In this document: one piece after another, positions 31,341 to 39,975 of the stretch | How the letters are laid out: each line of letters begins with the position of its first letter | How positions within the stretch are numbered: the stretch's first letter is position 1 | Translations under genes and position numbers: made by a program | Notes under the pieces: model-generated | Seen by the model: the letters and a program-made list of their open reading frames with translations, nothing else | What the model was told of the DNA's origin: nothing | Database searches by the model: none | Assembly: GCF_016863255.1 (NCBI RefSeq) | Contig: NZ_BOON01000014.1 | Location: forward strand, 1 to 64,000 | Reading direction: 5' to 3' | DNA from: Planosporangium mesophilum | Lineage (GTDB): Bacteria; Actinomycetota; Actinomycetes; Mycobacteriales; Micromonosporaceae | Length of the DNA: 64,000 nt

Positions 31341-32333
31341 ATGGGTACCGGAGTCTCCATCGTCGTACCGACGGTCGGCCGGCCCAGCCTGGCGACGCTG
31401 CTGGACGCGCTCGCACCCGCCGACGGCGTACTGCCGATGCCGCTGGAACTGATCCTCGTCGACGACCGGCGGGACCGGCCGGCTGCGCTGGTGGAGATCC
31501 CGCCCGCCTTCGCGCCCGTCACCCGGATCGTGCCCGGCGGCGGCGCCGCCGGCCCGGCCGCCGCCCGCAACGCCGGCTGGCGTGCGGCCGCGTACCCGTG
31601 GATCGCCTTCCTCGACGACGACGTGGTGCCGTCGCCGGACTGGCTGGCCGCGCTCGAGGACGACCTGGACGTGGACGAGTCGGTCGCCGGGGTGCAGGGG
31701 ATCGTCGAGGTGCCGCTGCCGGACGACCGGCCGCCGACCGACTGGGAACGGGTCACCGGCGGCCTGGCCGGCGCCCGGTGGATCACGGCGGACATGGCGT
31801 ACCGCCGGGACGCCCTCGCTGCCGTGGGCGGCTTCGACGAGCGCTTCCCGCGCGCCTTCCGGGAGGACACCGACATCGCGTACCGGGTGCGACGCGCGGG
31901 CGGCGCGCTCACCGTCGGGCGCCGGCGGGTGACCCATCCGGTACGCCCGGAGAGCCCCTGGGTCAGCCTGCGCACCCAGGCCGGCAACGCCGACGACGCG
32001 CTGCTGCGCACGCTGTACGGGCCGCGCTGGCGGGAGGTGCTGGAGCTACCGCCCGGCCGGCGCTCACGGCACGCCGCCGTCACGCTCGCCGGCCTGGTGG
32101 CCGTCGGCTCGCTCGGTTTCTCCCTGATGTCGTCGCGTCCGCGGCGCGCCGCCCGGGTCGTCGGGGCGCTCGCCGGCGCGGCCTGGCTCGCCGGCACCGC
32201 CGAGTTCGCGGCGGCCCGGATCGCGCCGGGGCCGCGCACTCGTGATGAGGTGAGCCGGATGGTGGCGACCAGCGCGCTGATCCCCCCGTACGCGATGGCG
32301 CAGTGGCTGCGCGGCTGGCTCCGCGCTCGTTGA
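31341..32333 (+). CDS. GT2 family glycosyltransferase with C-terminal membrane segment
   Basis: 330 residues. The GT-A fold signature is present: VSIVVPTVGRPSLATLLDAL, AARNAGWRAAAYPWIAFLDD then DVVPSPDW (DxD motif), ADMAYRRDALAAVGGFDERF, and FREDTDIAYRVRRAGG (the ED acid/base region). The C-terminal 80 residues hold one or two hydrophobic segments (AVTLAGLVAVGSLGFSLM; VVGALAGAAWLAGTAEFAAA), so it is probably membrane-associated. It starts just after the carbamoyltransferase stop (1-bp gap), so the two are co-expressed. Confidence 0.87.
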   Translation: MGTGVSIVVPTVGRPSLATLLDALAPADGVLPMPLELILVDDRRDRPAALVEIPPAFAPVTRIVPGGGAAGPAAARNAGWRAAAYPWIAFLDDDVVPSPDWLAALEDDLDVDESVAGVQGIVEVPLPDDRPPTDWERVTGGLAGARWITADMAYRRDALAAVGGFDERFPRAFREDTDIAYRVRRAGGALTVGRRRVTHPVRPESPWVSLRTQAGNADDALLRTLYGPRWREVLELPPGRRSRHAAVTLAGLVAVGSLGFSLMSSRPRRAARVVGALAGAAWLAGTAEFAAARIAPGPRTRDEVSRMVATSALIPPYAMAQWLRGWLRAR

Positions 32334-32432
32334 TCATTTCGTGCCCGGGTGACCGGTTCGGTTCACCCGGATGATCTACTTCGGCCGAACGATCCCTGCA
32401 CACGCTGTCGTACGTGTGTTCGAATCAGTGTC

Positions 32433-32648
32433 GTGGAACGACGAAAGCACTGGTGGAACGGCACCTGGGGCCGGCTGGCCCGGCACGACGTGTACCTGTA
32501 CGAGGACGGCGGCCGGTGGACGGTGGAGTCGCGGGAGGGCGGCGCCGACGGATGCAGCCGGTGGTACGAGTACGGCGACGAGGACGCCGCGATGGAGTGC
32601 GTGCGCGGCCTGCTGTCCGACAGTCCACACTGGCGCGAGATGAGCTAG
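32433..32648 (+). CDS. Small conserved hypothetical protein, 71 aa
   Basis: GTG 32433 is chosen because the family-like part begins VERRKHWWNGTWGRLARHDV; the frame opens further upstream but with atypical residues. It continues YLYEDGGRWTVESREGG and MECVRGLLSDSPHWREMS. It is Trp-rich and soluble and resembles small actinobacterial proteins of unknown function. Its stop overlaps by 4 bp the end of the large membrane protein gene on the other strand. Confidence 0.55.
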   Translation: MERRKHWWNGTWGRLARHDVYLYEDGGRWTVESREGGADGCSRWYEYGDEDAAMECVRGLLSDSPHWREMS

Positions 32649-34378
32649 CCGGCCCCGTCCCAGACCCAGACGTCGTCGACCCGGCGGCCCGGCCCCAGCA
32701 GGTTCGTCACCGTGGCGGCCAGGTCGCCCCGGTGGGCCTCGACGACGACGCAGCCTACGTCCAGCCTGGCCAGGTCGCGCCTGGCCTGTAGACGTTCCTT
32801 CCCGCCGACCTCGCCGGCCGGCATCGTCCAGACGCCGCTCGCCGTCGGGCGGATCAGCTCGCCGTGGCCGTCCTCGCCGGGTACCACGCCGATGCCCTGG
32901 GGGATGGGGAATTCGAGGCCGGCGGTTGCGGCCCAGCGCATGCCGTCGGGGTGGTAGTAGTCGGGCAGCGGTACCGGCATCAGGGTGCGGCCCGCCGGAA
33001 GGCAGGACCTCCAGTGGCCGGAGGTGACGAACCGGGGGATCGGCGGCCGGTCGGCCGCCGGCAGCGGTACCGGTAGCAGCGGGACCAGCGCCCCGGCCAG
33101 GGCGACCCGGGCCAGTGCCGGCCGGCCGCCCGCTCCGAGGTCGGCGGTGCGCTGCCAGAGCACCGCCAGCAGGACCCCGATCAGGGTCGCGAGCGGGAGG
33201 TTGAAGCGGGTCGGCAGGGTGGCGTCGAAGATCGGCAGGTGTGCGACCAGACGGTACGGCGCCGGGATCGGCAGCGGGTGGCCCTGCGCGTGCGGCGACG
33301 GCCCGAGGGTCAGCGCGATCATCGGCAGCGTGCTCGCGGCCAGGACGCGCGGCAGCCCGCGGCCGGCGACGAGCGCATACCCGACCAGGGCCAGCAGCGG
33401 CACGCCGAAGAACGCCCCGGTCTCGGTCAGGTCGTAGCCGGTCCAGTCCAGCGGAAGCAGGTGCCCGCCGATCGCCGTCGGACCGGGTACCAGGAACGCC
33501 GAGGCGTCGGTGCTGTAGCGGGCGAGGTCCCACCGGATGCCCCGGTAGCTCTGCGGGCCGAAGAAGAACGTCCACAACGGATAGGCCAGGAGAACGAACG
33601 CCACCCCGGCACCGGTCAGCCAGCCCGGCAGCGCCTCGACGCTCCGCCGGCACGCCTCCCGGTGCGACGTCGCGGCATGGGCGGCCAGGAACACCACGCA
33701 GCCGACGGCGGTCAGGAAAAGGATCTCCAGGCCGACGAACGCCTGGGCGGCCAGCAGGAGACCCAGGACCGCGCCGTCACGCCACCGGTGCTCGCGGCGC
33801 ATCGCCAGGACCCCCCGGACGATGAACGGCACGAGGTACTGGCCGGTCAGGTGCGGGTGGGCGTTGCTGTGCCCGAGCATCACCGGCGCGAAGCCGCAGA
33901 ACGCGGCCCCGACGAACGCGGCCGCCCGGGACGCCACGACGTGCCGGGACAGCACGTGGTACCAGGCGGCGGCGGTACCGGCCAGGCTCAACGCGATCAG
34001 CAGCACCAGCGAGACGGCGGGGCCGGCGACGAGGGTGACCGGGCTGAGCACGACACCCGGCAGCAGCACCGTCGTGTTCGCCATGACGTTCACCCCGAAC
34101 GGCGCGTTCATCAGCGGAGTGAAGAACGGGTCGTCGAGGTGGGTCACCACGCGGGCCGCGTACGCGAGGTTCCACTCGAACAGCGCGGTGTCGCCGGCGT
34201 TGGCGCTCGCGGCGCGCCCGGCCGGGTCGGGCCACAGCCGCGCGGTCACCCACAGCCCGGCGGCGAGGTACCCGAGCACGGCGAGCAGGTCGGCCGGGCG
34301 GGCACGCCGGGAACGGCCCGGCGCGGCGGCTGATGGCGCCGGGCCGGCAGGCCGGGGGAGGCCAACGGTCGCCGTCAC
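32645..34378 (-). CDS. Polytopic membrane protein, GT-C-like
   Basis: 577 residues from GTG 34378; the frame is open further upstream and no strong ribosome site decides the start. About 11 hydrophobic segments are present (ADLLAVLGYLAAGLWVTARL, TVLLPGVVLSPVTLVAGPAV, VSLVLLIALSLAGTAAAWYH and others). The first extracytoplasmic loop has NAGDTALFEWNLAYAARVV, with an acidic pair where GT-C enzymes carry their catalytic Asp/Glu. A soluble C-terminal domain of about 130 residues (YYHPDGMRWAATAGLEFPIP) follows. It probably transfers sugars from polyprenyl phosphate; acceptor unknown. It is one of three giant membrane genes in a row. Confidence 0.75.
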   Translation of the reverse strand: MTATVGLPRPAGPAPSAAAPGRSRRARPADLLAVLGYLAAGLWVTARLWPDPAGRAASANAGDTALFEWNLAYAARVVTHLDDPFFTPLMNAPFGVNVMANTTVLLPGVVLSPVTLVAGPAVSLVLLIALSLAGTAAAWYHVLSRHVVASRAAAFVGAAFCGFAPVMLGHSNAHPHLTGQYLVPFIVRGVLAMRREHRWRDGAVLGLLLAAQAFVGLEILFLTAVGCVVFLAAHAATSHREACRRSVEALPGWLTGAGVAFVLLAYPLWTFFFGPQSYRGIRWDLARYSTDASAFLVPGPTAIGGHLLPLDWTGYDLTETGAFFGVPLLALVGYALVAGRGLPRVLAASTLPMIALTLGPSPHAQGHPLPIPAPYRLVAHLPIFDATLPTRFNLPLATLIGVLLAVLWQRTADLGAGGRPALARVALAGALVPLLPVPLPAADRPPIPRFVTSGHWRSCLPAGRTLMPVPLPDYYHPDGMRWAATAGLEFPIPQGIGVVPGEDGHGELIRPTASGVWTMPAGEVGGKERLQARRDLARLDVGCVVVEAHRGDLAATVTNLLGPGRRVDDVWVWDGAG

Positions 34379-34497
34379 GGCGGAAACGATACGGGGCAGC
34401 GGGTTCGACCTCGTTTGATACCCGTGGCGGCCGATGGCCGGACCGGAGATCGTACGATGCCTGTCGGTCGACAGCCGGGACGGTCGAAGGGTGCTCG

Positions 34498-35988
34498 ATG
34501 ACCATCGGAACTGAAGACGTCGCGGCGGCGACCGACGCTCCGGTGGCGGCACGGGCGCCGAGCCCCGAGGCGTCGCGGCGGGTCCGGGACCCGTACCTGT
34601 GGGCCGTCGTCTGCTTCGCGCTCTACGCGCCGTTCTCGCTGCTGAAGCACTGGCGGCTGGAGACCTACGGGTATGACCTGGGCATTTTCGACCAGGCCGT
34701 GCTCGCCTACTCCCGGTTCCAGGCGCCGACCTCCGACATCCGCGGCATCGGCTTCAACCTGTACGGGGACCACTTCCACCCCATCCTGGCGACGCTCGCC
34801 CCGCTGTACTGGATCCACGCCGGCCCGGCGACGCTGCTGCTGGCGCAGGCCGCGCTGCTGGCGGTCTCGGTGATCCCGATCGCCCGACTGGCGATCGGTC
34901 GCGTCGGACGGCTCGGCGGCAACGCCGTCGCGGCGGCGTACGGGCTGTCCTGGGGCATCCAGGCGGCGCTCGCCTTCGACTTCCACGAGGTCTGCTTCGC
35001 GGTACCGCTGCTGGCCTTCGGCCTGGTCGCGCTGGCCGAGGGGCGGTGGCGGGCGACCGTGCTCTGGACGCTGCCGCTGCTGCTGGTCAAGGAGGAGTTC
35101 GGGCTCTACCTCGCGATGATCGGGGTCGTGCTGCTGCTCCGGGGGCGCCGCCGCGCCGGGGCCGGCCTGATCGTGGTGGGGCTGGCGGCGTTCGCCGTGG
35201 TGGTCGGCCTCGTGATCCCGCACTTCAACCCGGACCACGTCAACCCGTACACGGTCAAGTTCACCAGCGACAGCAACGGGCAGCCCGTCGGCTCGGGCGG
35301 CCTGGCCGAGCGGGTCGCGCTCCGGCTGCTCAAGGCGCCGCTGCTGCTGTTCACCCCGCTGGTGAAGGTGGAGAACCTCGCGCTGCTCGGCGCGCTGACC
35401 GGCTTCCTGGCGCTGCGCTCACCGGTCGCGCTGGTCGCCGTGCCCAACCTGGCGATGCGGTACCTCACCGATTACGAGCCGTTCTGGGGGCCGGGGCTGC
35501 TGCACTACAACCTCGTGCTGATGCCGGTCGCGTTCGTCGCCTACCTCGACGCGTACCCGAGGCTGCTGGCGAGCCGGTGGCGGCTGCTGCGCGCGTACAC
35601 GCTGCGCTCGGCCGCGGTGATCGCCGGGGTGGCGGTCGTGACGGCCCAGTTCTACCCGTTCCAGCGCGCGCTGATCCACCCCGGCCGGGCGCTCACGCTC
35701 GACCAGCGGGCGCGCACCGGGTACGAGCTGATGGCGCGCATCCCCGACGGCGTCACGGTCGAGGCGGCCAACCGGCTGGCACCGCACCTCAGCGACCGGT
35801 GCCGGGTGGTGCAGTACCCGCGCGGGATCGTGGAGTGGCCGACCTGGGTGGTCACCGACACCAGCGACCCGTTCCCGAACACCGTGGACGGTCTGAAGGC
35901 CCGGGTCGAGGAGCTGAAGCGCCGGGGCTACCGGGTCGTCGACGAGCGAGACGGGTACACCCTGCTGCGCAGCCCACGCGCAGACTAG
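34498..35988 (+). CDS. DUF2079 polytopic membrane protein
   Basis: 496 residues. YGYDLGIFDQAVLAYSRFQA, then NLYGDHFHPILATLAPLYWI and FDFHEVCFAVPLLAFGLVAL are the hallmark motifs of DUF2079, a family with GT-C-like topology and conserved acidic/His residues on the outer face. About 9-10 membrane helices are followed by a soluble C-terminus of about 110 residues (DGVTVEAANRLAPHLSDRC). A role in transferring a sugar from a lipid carrier to a surface polymer is inferred from topology. Its 3' end overlaps the convergent large membrane gene by 4 bp; it diverges from the gene at 34378. Confidence 0.85.
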   Translation: MTIGTEDVAAATDAPVAARAPSPEASRRVRDPYLWAVVCFALYAPFSLLKHWRLETYGYDLGIFDQAVLAYSRFQAPTSDIRGIGFNLYGDHFHPILATLAPLYWIHAGPATLLLAQAALLAVSVIPIARLAIGRVGRLGGNAVAAAYGLSWGIQAALAFDFHEVCFAVPLLAFGLVALAEGRWRATVLWTLPLLLVKEEFGLYLAMIGVVLLLRGRRRAGAGLIVVGLAAFAVVVGLVIPHFNPDHVNPYTVKFTSDSNGQPVGSGGLAERVALRLLKAPLLLFTPLVKVENLALLGALTGFLALRSPVALVAVPNLAMRYLTDYEPFWGPGLLHYNLVLMPVAFVAYLDAYPRLLASRWRLLRAYTLRSAAVIAGVAVVTAQFYPFQRALIHPGRALTLDQRARTGYELMARIPDGVTVEAANRLAPHLSDRCRVVQYPRGIVEWPTWVVTDTSDPFPNTVDGLKARVEELKRRGYRVVDERDGYTLLRSPRAD

Positions 35989-38249
35989 CGGAGCTCGTAG
36001 ACGGCCAGCCGCCCGTTGTCGTACCGGAGCGCGGCGAGCGTGGCCAGGTCGCCGGACCCGGGCGACACCTGACGGTCGACCACCAGGTAGCGCACCCGGT
36101 ACCGGCGGCGCAGCTCACCGAAAAGGTCGGCGGTCGGCGCGCTGATCGCGGAGTCGTTCAGGAGCAGTCGCGGCGCGTCCCAGAAGGCGGGGACCGTCCC
36201 GCCGTTGTTGCGCGGAGCGAAGCCCCACCCCTCGACCAGGACCGAGCGTTCCGAGTACGCGCTGAGCCAGAACGACCGGGCGTCGCAGTCGGGCGGGTCG
36301 GCGGTGGCCGAGCCGGACAGGCAGTGCACGTTGGTGGCGAGTACGTCGTCGGGCCGGCTGTGGTCGCGTACCCAGCGCGCCGCCTCCACCCGGGAGCGCG
36401 GCAGGCCGATCGCGGTGTACGGGCCGCCGTTCGGTACCCGTACCGACTTGACCACGTCCATGACCAGGCCGGGCGCGCCCGCGGCCAGGACGACGGTGAG
36501 CGCGACGAGCGGACCCCGGCCGCGCAGGCCCGGGAGCACCCGGCTGGCCGGTCGCCACAGCAGGGCGGCCACCAGCCCGATCGCGCCGAGCCCGGCGGCG
36601 AGCTGCCAGATGGGTACCAGCGCGGCGGCCGGCCAGCCGTCGAGCGAGGGGAAGGGCTGTGGCCGGCCGGCGTACCCGATCTCCACCACCACCAGGGCCG
36701 CCGCGAGGACGACGGTACCGGCGGCCAGGGCGGCCTTCCCCTCGCGCGACAGTCGCGCCCGCTCCACGAGCGCCGCGTACCCCGCGCCGGAGAGCAGCAC
36801 GCCGAAGGTGAAGCCGGCCCGGGTGAAGTACTGGCTGTTGATGCTGCCGAACGTCAGCCACAGCGCCGGCCCGGCGACCGCCCCGGCGAGCAGGAAGACG
36901 TGGGCCGGCCGCAGCCGCTCGTACCGGAGGACCGCGACGATGCCGGCGGTGCGCGCCTGCAGGTTGAGCAGGACGGCGATCCACACCGCCGGTACGAGGA
37001 TCCAGGCCGGCCACTCCGGCGGCGCCGCCCAGTACCCCCGGATCTGCGCCAGCGGGTCGACGACCAGCCCGTACGTCTGGAAGTGGAACAGCGCGGCGGT
37101 GGCGAAGACCTGCGCGGCGGCGACGATCGCACCGACCGCGACCACCAGCCACGGCACCCGGCGCCGCGCCGCCAGCAGGGTCACGCCGGTGACGCCCAGC
37201 GCGACCAGGACCACCGGGAGCGAGCTGGCCTTGGCGCCGGAGGAGGCGACCGCGAGCAGCGCCACGAGCAGGTACGAGCCGGCCTTCTCGAGCACGCATG
37301 TGATCGCCGCGATGAGCGCGAGCAGCAGCACCCAGCTGTAGATCATCGACATGCCGTGCCAGACGACGAACGTCGCCTGGGTACCGAACGGCGCCGTCAC
37401 CGGGTCGGTGAAGTTGAACTCGCCGACGACCCAGAACAGGGCGGCCGCCGCGGCGCCGGCGTACGGCCGCCCGCTGATCCGCCATCCCACCACGGCCGTG
37501 AGCAGGACGGCGGCGGCGCACAGGCCGGGGATCGCCAGCCGCAGCGCGACCACCGGCAGGTCGATGTGGCCGATCAGGCTGACGCTCGCCATGTGGGCGT
37601 AGCCGAACCAGTGGTAGTACAGCGGCTCGCCCGCCACCTGCGGCAGTTGCGGCGGGAACTGGTGCTTGGCGTTGCCGGCGAGCGACAACTGGTACGCGAG
37701 ATCGAGGTACTGCCGGGTGTCCTCGGACGTCGGCAGGATCGGGTTGCGCGCGAGGAACACCTGCGACAGGTACAGGGTGAAGAAGGTCGTCGCCCCGGCC
37801 ACCGACCACGACCAGCCCAGCGGGGTCGGGGTGTAGCCGTGCACCCGCCAGTGCCGGCGCAGGCGCGGTACCGCCGCGAACAGCGCCACGATCACGGCCG
37901 GCCACAGCGCCAGCCACGACCGCAGGTCGAGCGCGGAGAAGGTGGCCCACGCGGCCAGCTCCAGCGCGAGCCCGACCGCGATGCCCATCGCGACGTCCTC
38001 GACGAAGGTACGCGGGGTCGGGCGCAGCCACCGGTAGACCAGCGTGCCGGGGAGCGCGACTGCGAAGAGCACGTAGGCGGCGTACCGGAGCAGGTCCGGC
38101 GCCGGGGTGCCGGTCGCCAGCAGGACGCCGGCCAGCGCGCCGACGCCTGCTCCGGCCGGCAGCCAGCGCCACGCCGCCGTGGTACCGGCCCGCTGCCCGG
38201 GACCTGCCGGCTCGCGCGCAGCCACCCGGGTGGGCGCCGAATCCTCCAT
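35985..38249 (-). CDS. Very large polytopic membrane protein, GT-C-like
   Basis: 754 residues with about 14 hydrophobic segments and a soluble C-terminal part of about 130 residues. The region IGHIDLPVVALRLAIPGLCA follows a loop with DTRQYLDLAYQLSLAGNAKH and EPLYYHWFGYAHM, typical of multi-membrane polyprenyl-linked glycosyltransferases. The late part, EAARWVRDHSRPDDVLATNV, is shared with other proteins of this kind in actinomycetes. I cannot name the family with certainty. It forms a group with the two preceding membrane genes; the rocD regulatory region lies immediately upstream. Confidence 0.75.
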   Translation of the reverse strand: MEDSAPTRVAAREPAGPGQRAGTTAAWRWLPAGAGVGALAGVLLATGTPAPDLLRYAAYVLFAVALPGTLVYRWLRPTPRTFVEDVAMGIAVGLALELAAWATFSALDLRSWLALWPAVIVALFAAVPRLRRHWRVHGYTPTPLGWSWSVAGATTFFTLYLSQVFLARNPILPTSEDTRQYLDLAYQLSLAGNAKHQFPPQLPQVAGEPLYYHWFGYAHMASVSLIGHIDLPVVALRLAIPGLCAAAVLLTAVVGWRISGRPYAGAAAAALFWVVGEFNFTDPVTAPFGTQATFVVWHGMSMIYSWVLLLALIAAITCVLEKAGSYLLVALLAVASSGAKASSLPVVLVALGVTGVTLLAARRRVPWLVVAVGAIVAAAQVFATAALFHFQTYGLVVDPLAQIRGYWAAPPEWPAWILVPAVWIAVLLNLQARTAGIVAVLRYERLRPAHVFLLAGAVAGPALWLTFGSINSQYFTRAGFTFGVLLSGAGYAALVERARLSREGKAALAAGTVVLAAALVVVEIGYAGRPQPFPSLDGWPAAALVPIWQLAAGLGAIGLVAALLWRPASRVLPGLRGRGPLVALTVVLAAGAPGLVMDVVKSVRVPNGGPYTAIGLPRSRVEAARWVRDHSRPDDVLATNVHCLSGSATADPPDCDARSFWLSAYSERSVLVEGWGFAPRNNGGTVPAFWDAPRLLLNDSAISAPTADLFGELRRRYRVRYLVVDRQVSPGSGDLATLAALRYDNGRLAVYELR

Positions 38250-38365
38250 GTATGTTCACCGCCGGTGTCCGTGCCTGTGGCAGCGCCCCTGCCTGCCCGT
38301 ACGGCGCGCCAGCACATGCTACGGCGCCGGGGCGAGGGGCGTGGACAGCCTCCGGGTTCCCCCGT

Positions 38366-38400
38366 GCAACAACGTTGCGTCAGATCCTGATCTACGCAAC
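38366..38400. promoter_or_regulatory. Array of GCAAC/GTTGC inverted repeats, candidate operator
   Basis: GCAAC-AAC-GTTGC lies at 38366-38378, overlapping GTTGCGTCAGATC (38374-38386), which pairs with GATCTACGCAAC (38389-38400) apart from one extra base. Three half-sites of the same word in 35 bp suggest a binding site for a dimeric regulator, possibly bound cooperatively, about 200 bp before rocD. A leader hairpin is the alternative. Confidence 0.45.
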
Positions 38401-38454
38401 AAACCGCCGGTACCGCGCAAGGCGAAGCAATGGCTCGCCCGGCCGGGCACCCTT

Positions 38455-38470
38455 ACATTCGACGGAATGT
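38455..38470. promoter_or_regulatory. Inverted repeat ACATTC-GACG-GAATGT
   Basis: ACATTC (38455-38460) and GAATGT (38465-38470) are exact complements around GACG. The element is AT-rich against the background and lies 123 bp before the rocD start, just upstream of the possible promoter, where an activator would bind. Confidence 0.4.
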
Positions 38471-38511
38471 CACCGAGCGGCCGGCCGGCAGGGCCGCTCG
38501 GACCGACGTCA

Positions 38512-38539
38512 TGGACGAAAAATCCCTTTCACATAGAAT
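38512..38539 (+). promoter_or_regulatory. Possible promoter of rocD
   Basis: TAGAAT at 38534-38539 is a fair -10, with a poor -35 (TGGACG, 38512-38517) 16 bases upstream. A weak -35 would fit activator control from the inverted repeats just upstream. It leaves about 48 bp of leader before the ATG. Confidence 0.3.
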
Positions 38540-38593
38540 TTCGACGACTGCGCGAAGCTGGGCCGAGCGCTGGACGCAGCAGGAGGTACGCCG

Positions 38594-39808
38594 ATGACCG
38601 CCGTCTTCCCCGACCTGACGACCCCCGCGGTCGCCGAGGCCGAGCACTGGACCGCCCACAACTACCACCCGTTGCCGGTGGTCGTCGCCGACGCCTCCGG
38701 CGCGTGGGTCACCGATGTCGACGGCAGGCGGTACCTCGACTGCCTGGCCGGCTACTCCGCCCTCAACTTCGGCCACCGGCACCCGGTGCTGATCTCGGCG
38801 GCCCGGGAGCAGCTGGACCGGGTGACCCTGACCAGCCGCGCGTTCCTGCACGACCAGTTCGGCCCGTTCTGCCGGGAGCTGGCGGAGCTGTGCGACATGG
38901 ACCTGGTCCTGCCCATGAACACCGGCGCCGAGGCGGTCGAGACCGCGATCAAGGTCGCCCGCAAGTGGGGGTACCGCGTCAAGGGTGTACCTGACGGGAA
39001 GGCCACCATCGTGGTCGCCGAGAACAACTTCCACGGGCGTACGACCACGATTGTCAGCTTCTCCACCGACCCGGACGCCTACCGTGACTACGGGCCGTTC
39101 ACGCCCGGGTTCCGGATCGTCCCGTACGGCGACCTGGCCGCTCTCTCGGCGGCCGTCGACGACACGACGGTCGCGGTCCTGATCGAGCCGATCCAGGGCG
39201 AGGCCGGTGTCCTCGTGCCGCCGCCGGACTACCTGCCCGGGATCCGTGCTCTCTGCTCCGAGCGGAACGTGCTGTTCATCGCCGACGAGGTGCAGTCCGG
39301 GCTGGGCCGCACCGGGGCGACGTTCGCCTGCGAGCACGAGGGCGTCAAGCCCGACATGTACGTGCTGGGCAAGGCCCTCGGCGGCGGCGTCGTGCCGGTG
39401 TCCGCCGTCGCCTCCTCCCGCGAGGTTCTCGGCGTGCTGCGGCCGGGGGAGCACGGCTCCACCTTCGGCGGCAACCCCCTCGCCTGCGCGGTGGGGCGCG
39501 CCGTGGTGGGGCTGCTCCAGAGCGGGGAGTACCAGGAGCGCGCCCGTGAGCTGGGTTCGCGGCTGCACGAGGGGCTCGGGAAGCTGGTGGGCCAGGGACT
39601 GACGGCGGTACGGGGCCGGGGCCTGTGGGCCGGGCTGGACATCGACCCGGCGCTGATGACGGGGCGGGAGGCGTGTGAGCGGCTCGCGGCCGAGCACGGC
39701 ATCCTGGCCAAGGACACCCACGGCTCGACGATCCGCCTCGCGCCGCCGCTGGTGGTCACGCCCGAAGAGGTGGACCTGGCGGTAGACGCCATCGCCGCGA
39801 TTCTCTGA
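38594..39808 (+). CDS. rocD: Ornithine aminotransferase
   Basis: 404 residues; AGGAGG lies 7 bases before the ATG. Class III PLP aminotransferase blocks: WVTDVDGRRYLDCLAGYSAL and NFGHRHP at the N-terminus, LPMNTGAEAVETAIKVARKW, FHGRTTT, LIEPIQGEAGV, FIADEVQSGLGRTG and the PLP lysine in YVLGKALGGGVVPVSAV. These match ornithine--oxo-acid transaminase, which makes glutamate semialdehyde from ornithine and 2-oxoglutarate. The length is normal (about 400). It is monocistronic, with symmetric elements upstream and a strong hairpin downstream. Confidence 0.92.
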   Translation: MTAVFPDLTTPAVAEAEHWTAHNYHPLPVVVADASGAWVTDVDGRRYLDCLAGYSALNFGHRHPVLISAAREQLDRVTLTSRAFLHDQFGPFCRELAELCDMDLVLPMNTGAEAVETAIKVARKWGYRVKGVPDGKATIVVAENNFHGRTTTIVSFSTDPDAYRDYGPFTPGFRIVPYGDLAALSAAVDDTTVAVLIEPIQGEAGVLVPPPDYLPGIRALCSERNVLFIADEVQSGLGRTGATFACEHEGVKPDMYVLGKALGGGVVPVSAVASSREVLGVLRPGEHGSTFGGNPLACAVGRAVVGLLQSGEYQERARELGSRLHEGLGKLVGQGLTAVRGRGLWAGLDIDPALMTGREACERLAAEHGILAKDTHGSTIRLAPPLVVTPEEVDLAVDAIAAIL

Positions 39809-39849
39809 CCGATCTCGAAGCGGGGGGTGGGCGCGCGCCGGAAAGCAAT

Positions 39850-39887
39850 CTGCCCGCCCGGGGCGACGAATCGTCCCGGACGGGCAG
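39850..39887. terminator. Bidirectional terminator between rocD and galK
   Basis: CTGCCCGCCCGGGGCGACGA at the left pairs with TCGTCCCGGACGGGCAG on the right, with one mismatch and one bulge. It sits between two convergent stop codons (39808 and 39976). Confidence 0.75.
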
Positions 39888-39975
39888 TGCTGGCTCACCC
39901 CCACAGCGGCCTACACGAATTCACCCATGCTCGCCCGCACCGTGTCAACACGGACGAACAATTGCGCAATGCGGA

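Larger units (their letters stand above)
38250..38593. other. Intergenic region upstream of the ornithine aminotransferase gene
   Basis: 344 bp without a credible gene. It is AT-richer than the surroundings and carries an array of inverted repeats at 38366-38400 and 38455-38470 and a possible promoter at 38512-38539 (listed separately). It also serves as the upstream region of the large membrane gene on the minus strand. Confidence 0.5.

Noticed and set aside
34418-34423. GGGTAT on the minus strand upstream of the membrane gene at 34378
   Set aside because: No GTTT-like -35 at 15-17 bases, so it was not counted with the SigB/F-type promoters.
35046-38390. A plus-strand open frame of 1114 codons across the large membrane genes
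   Set aside because: Arg/Gly/Pro/His-rich translation without any domain; it is the opposite-strand shadow of two clear membrane protein genes and an artefact of high GC.
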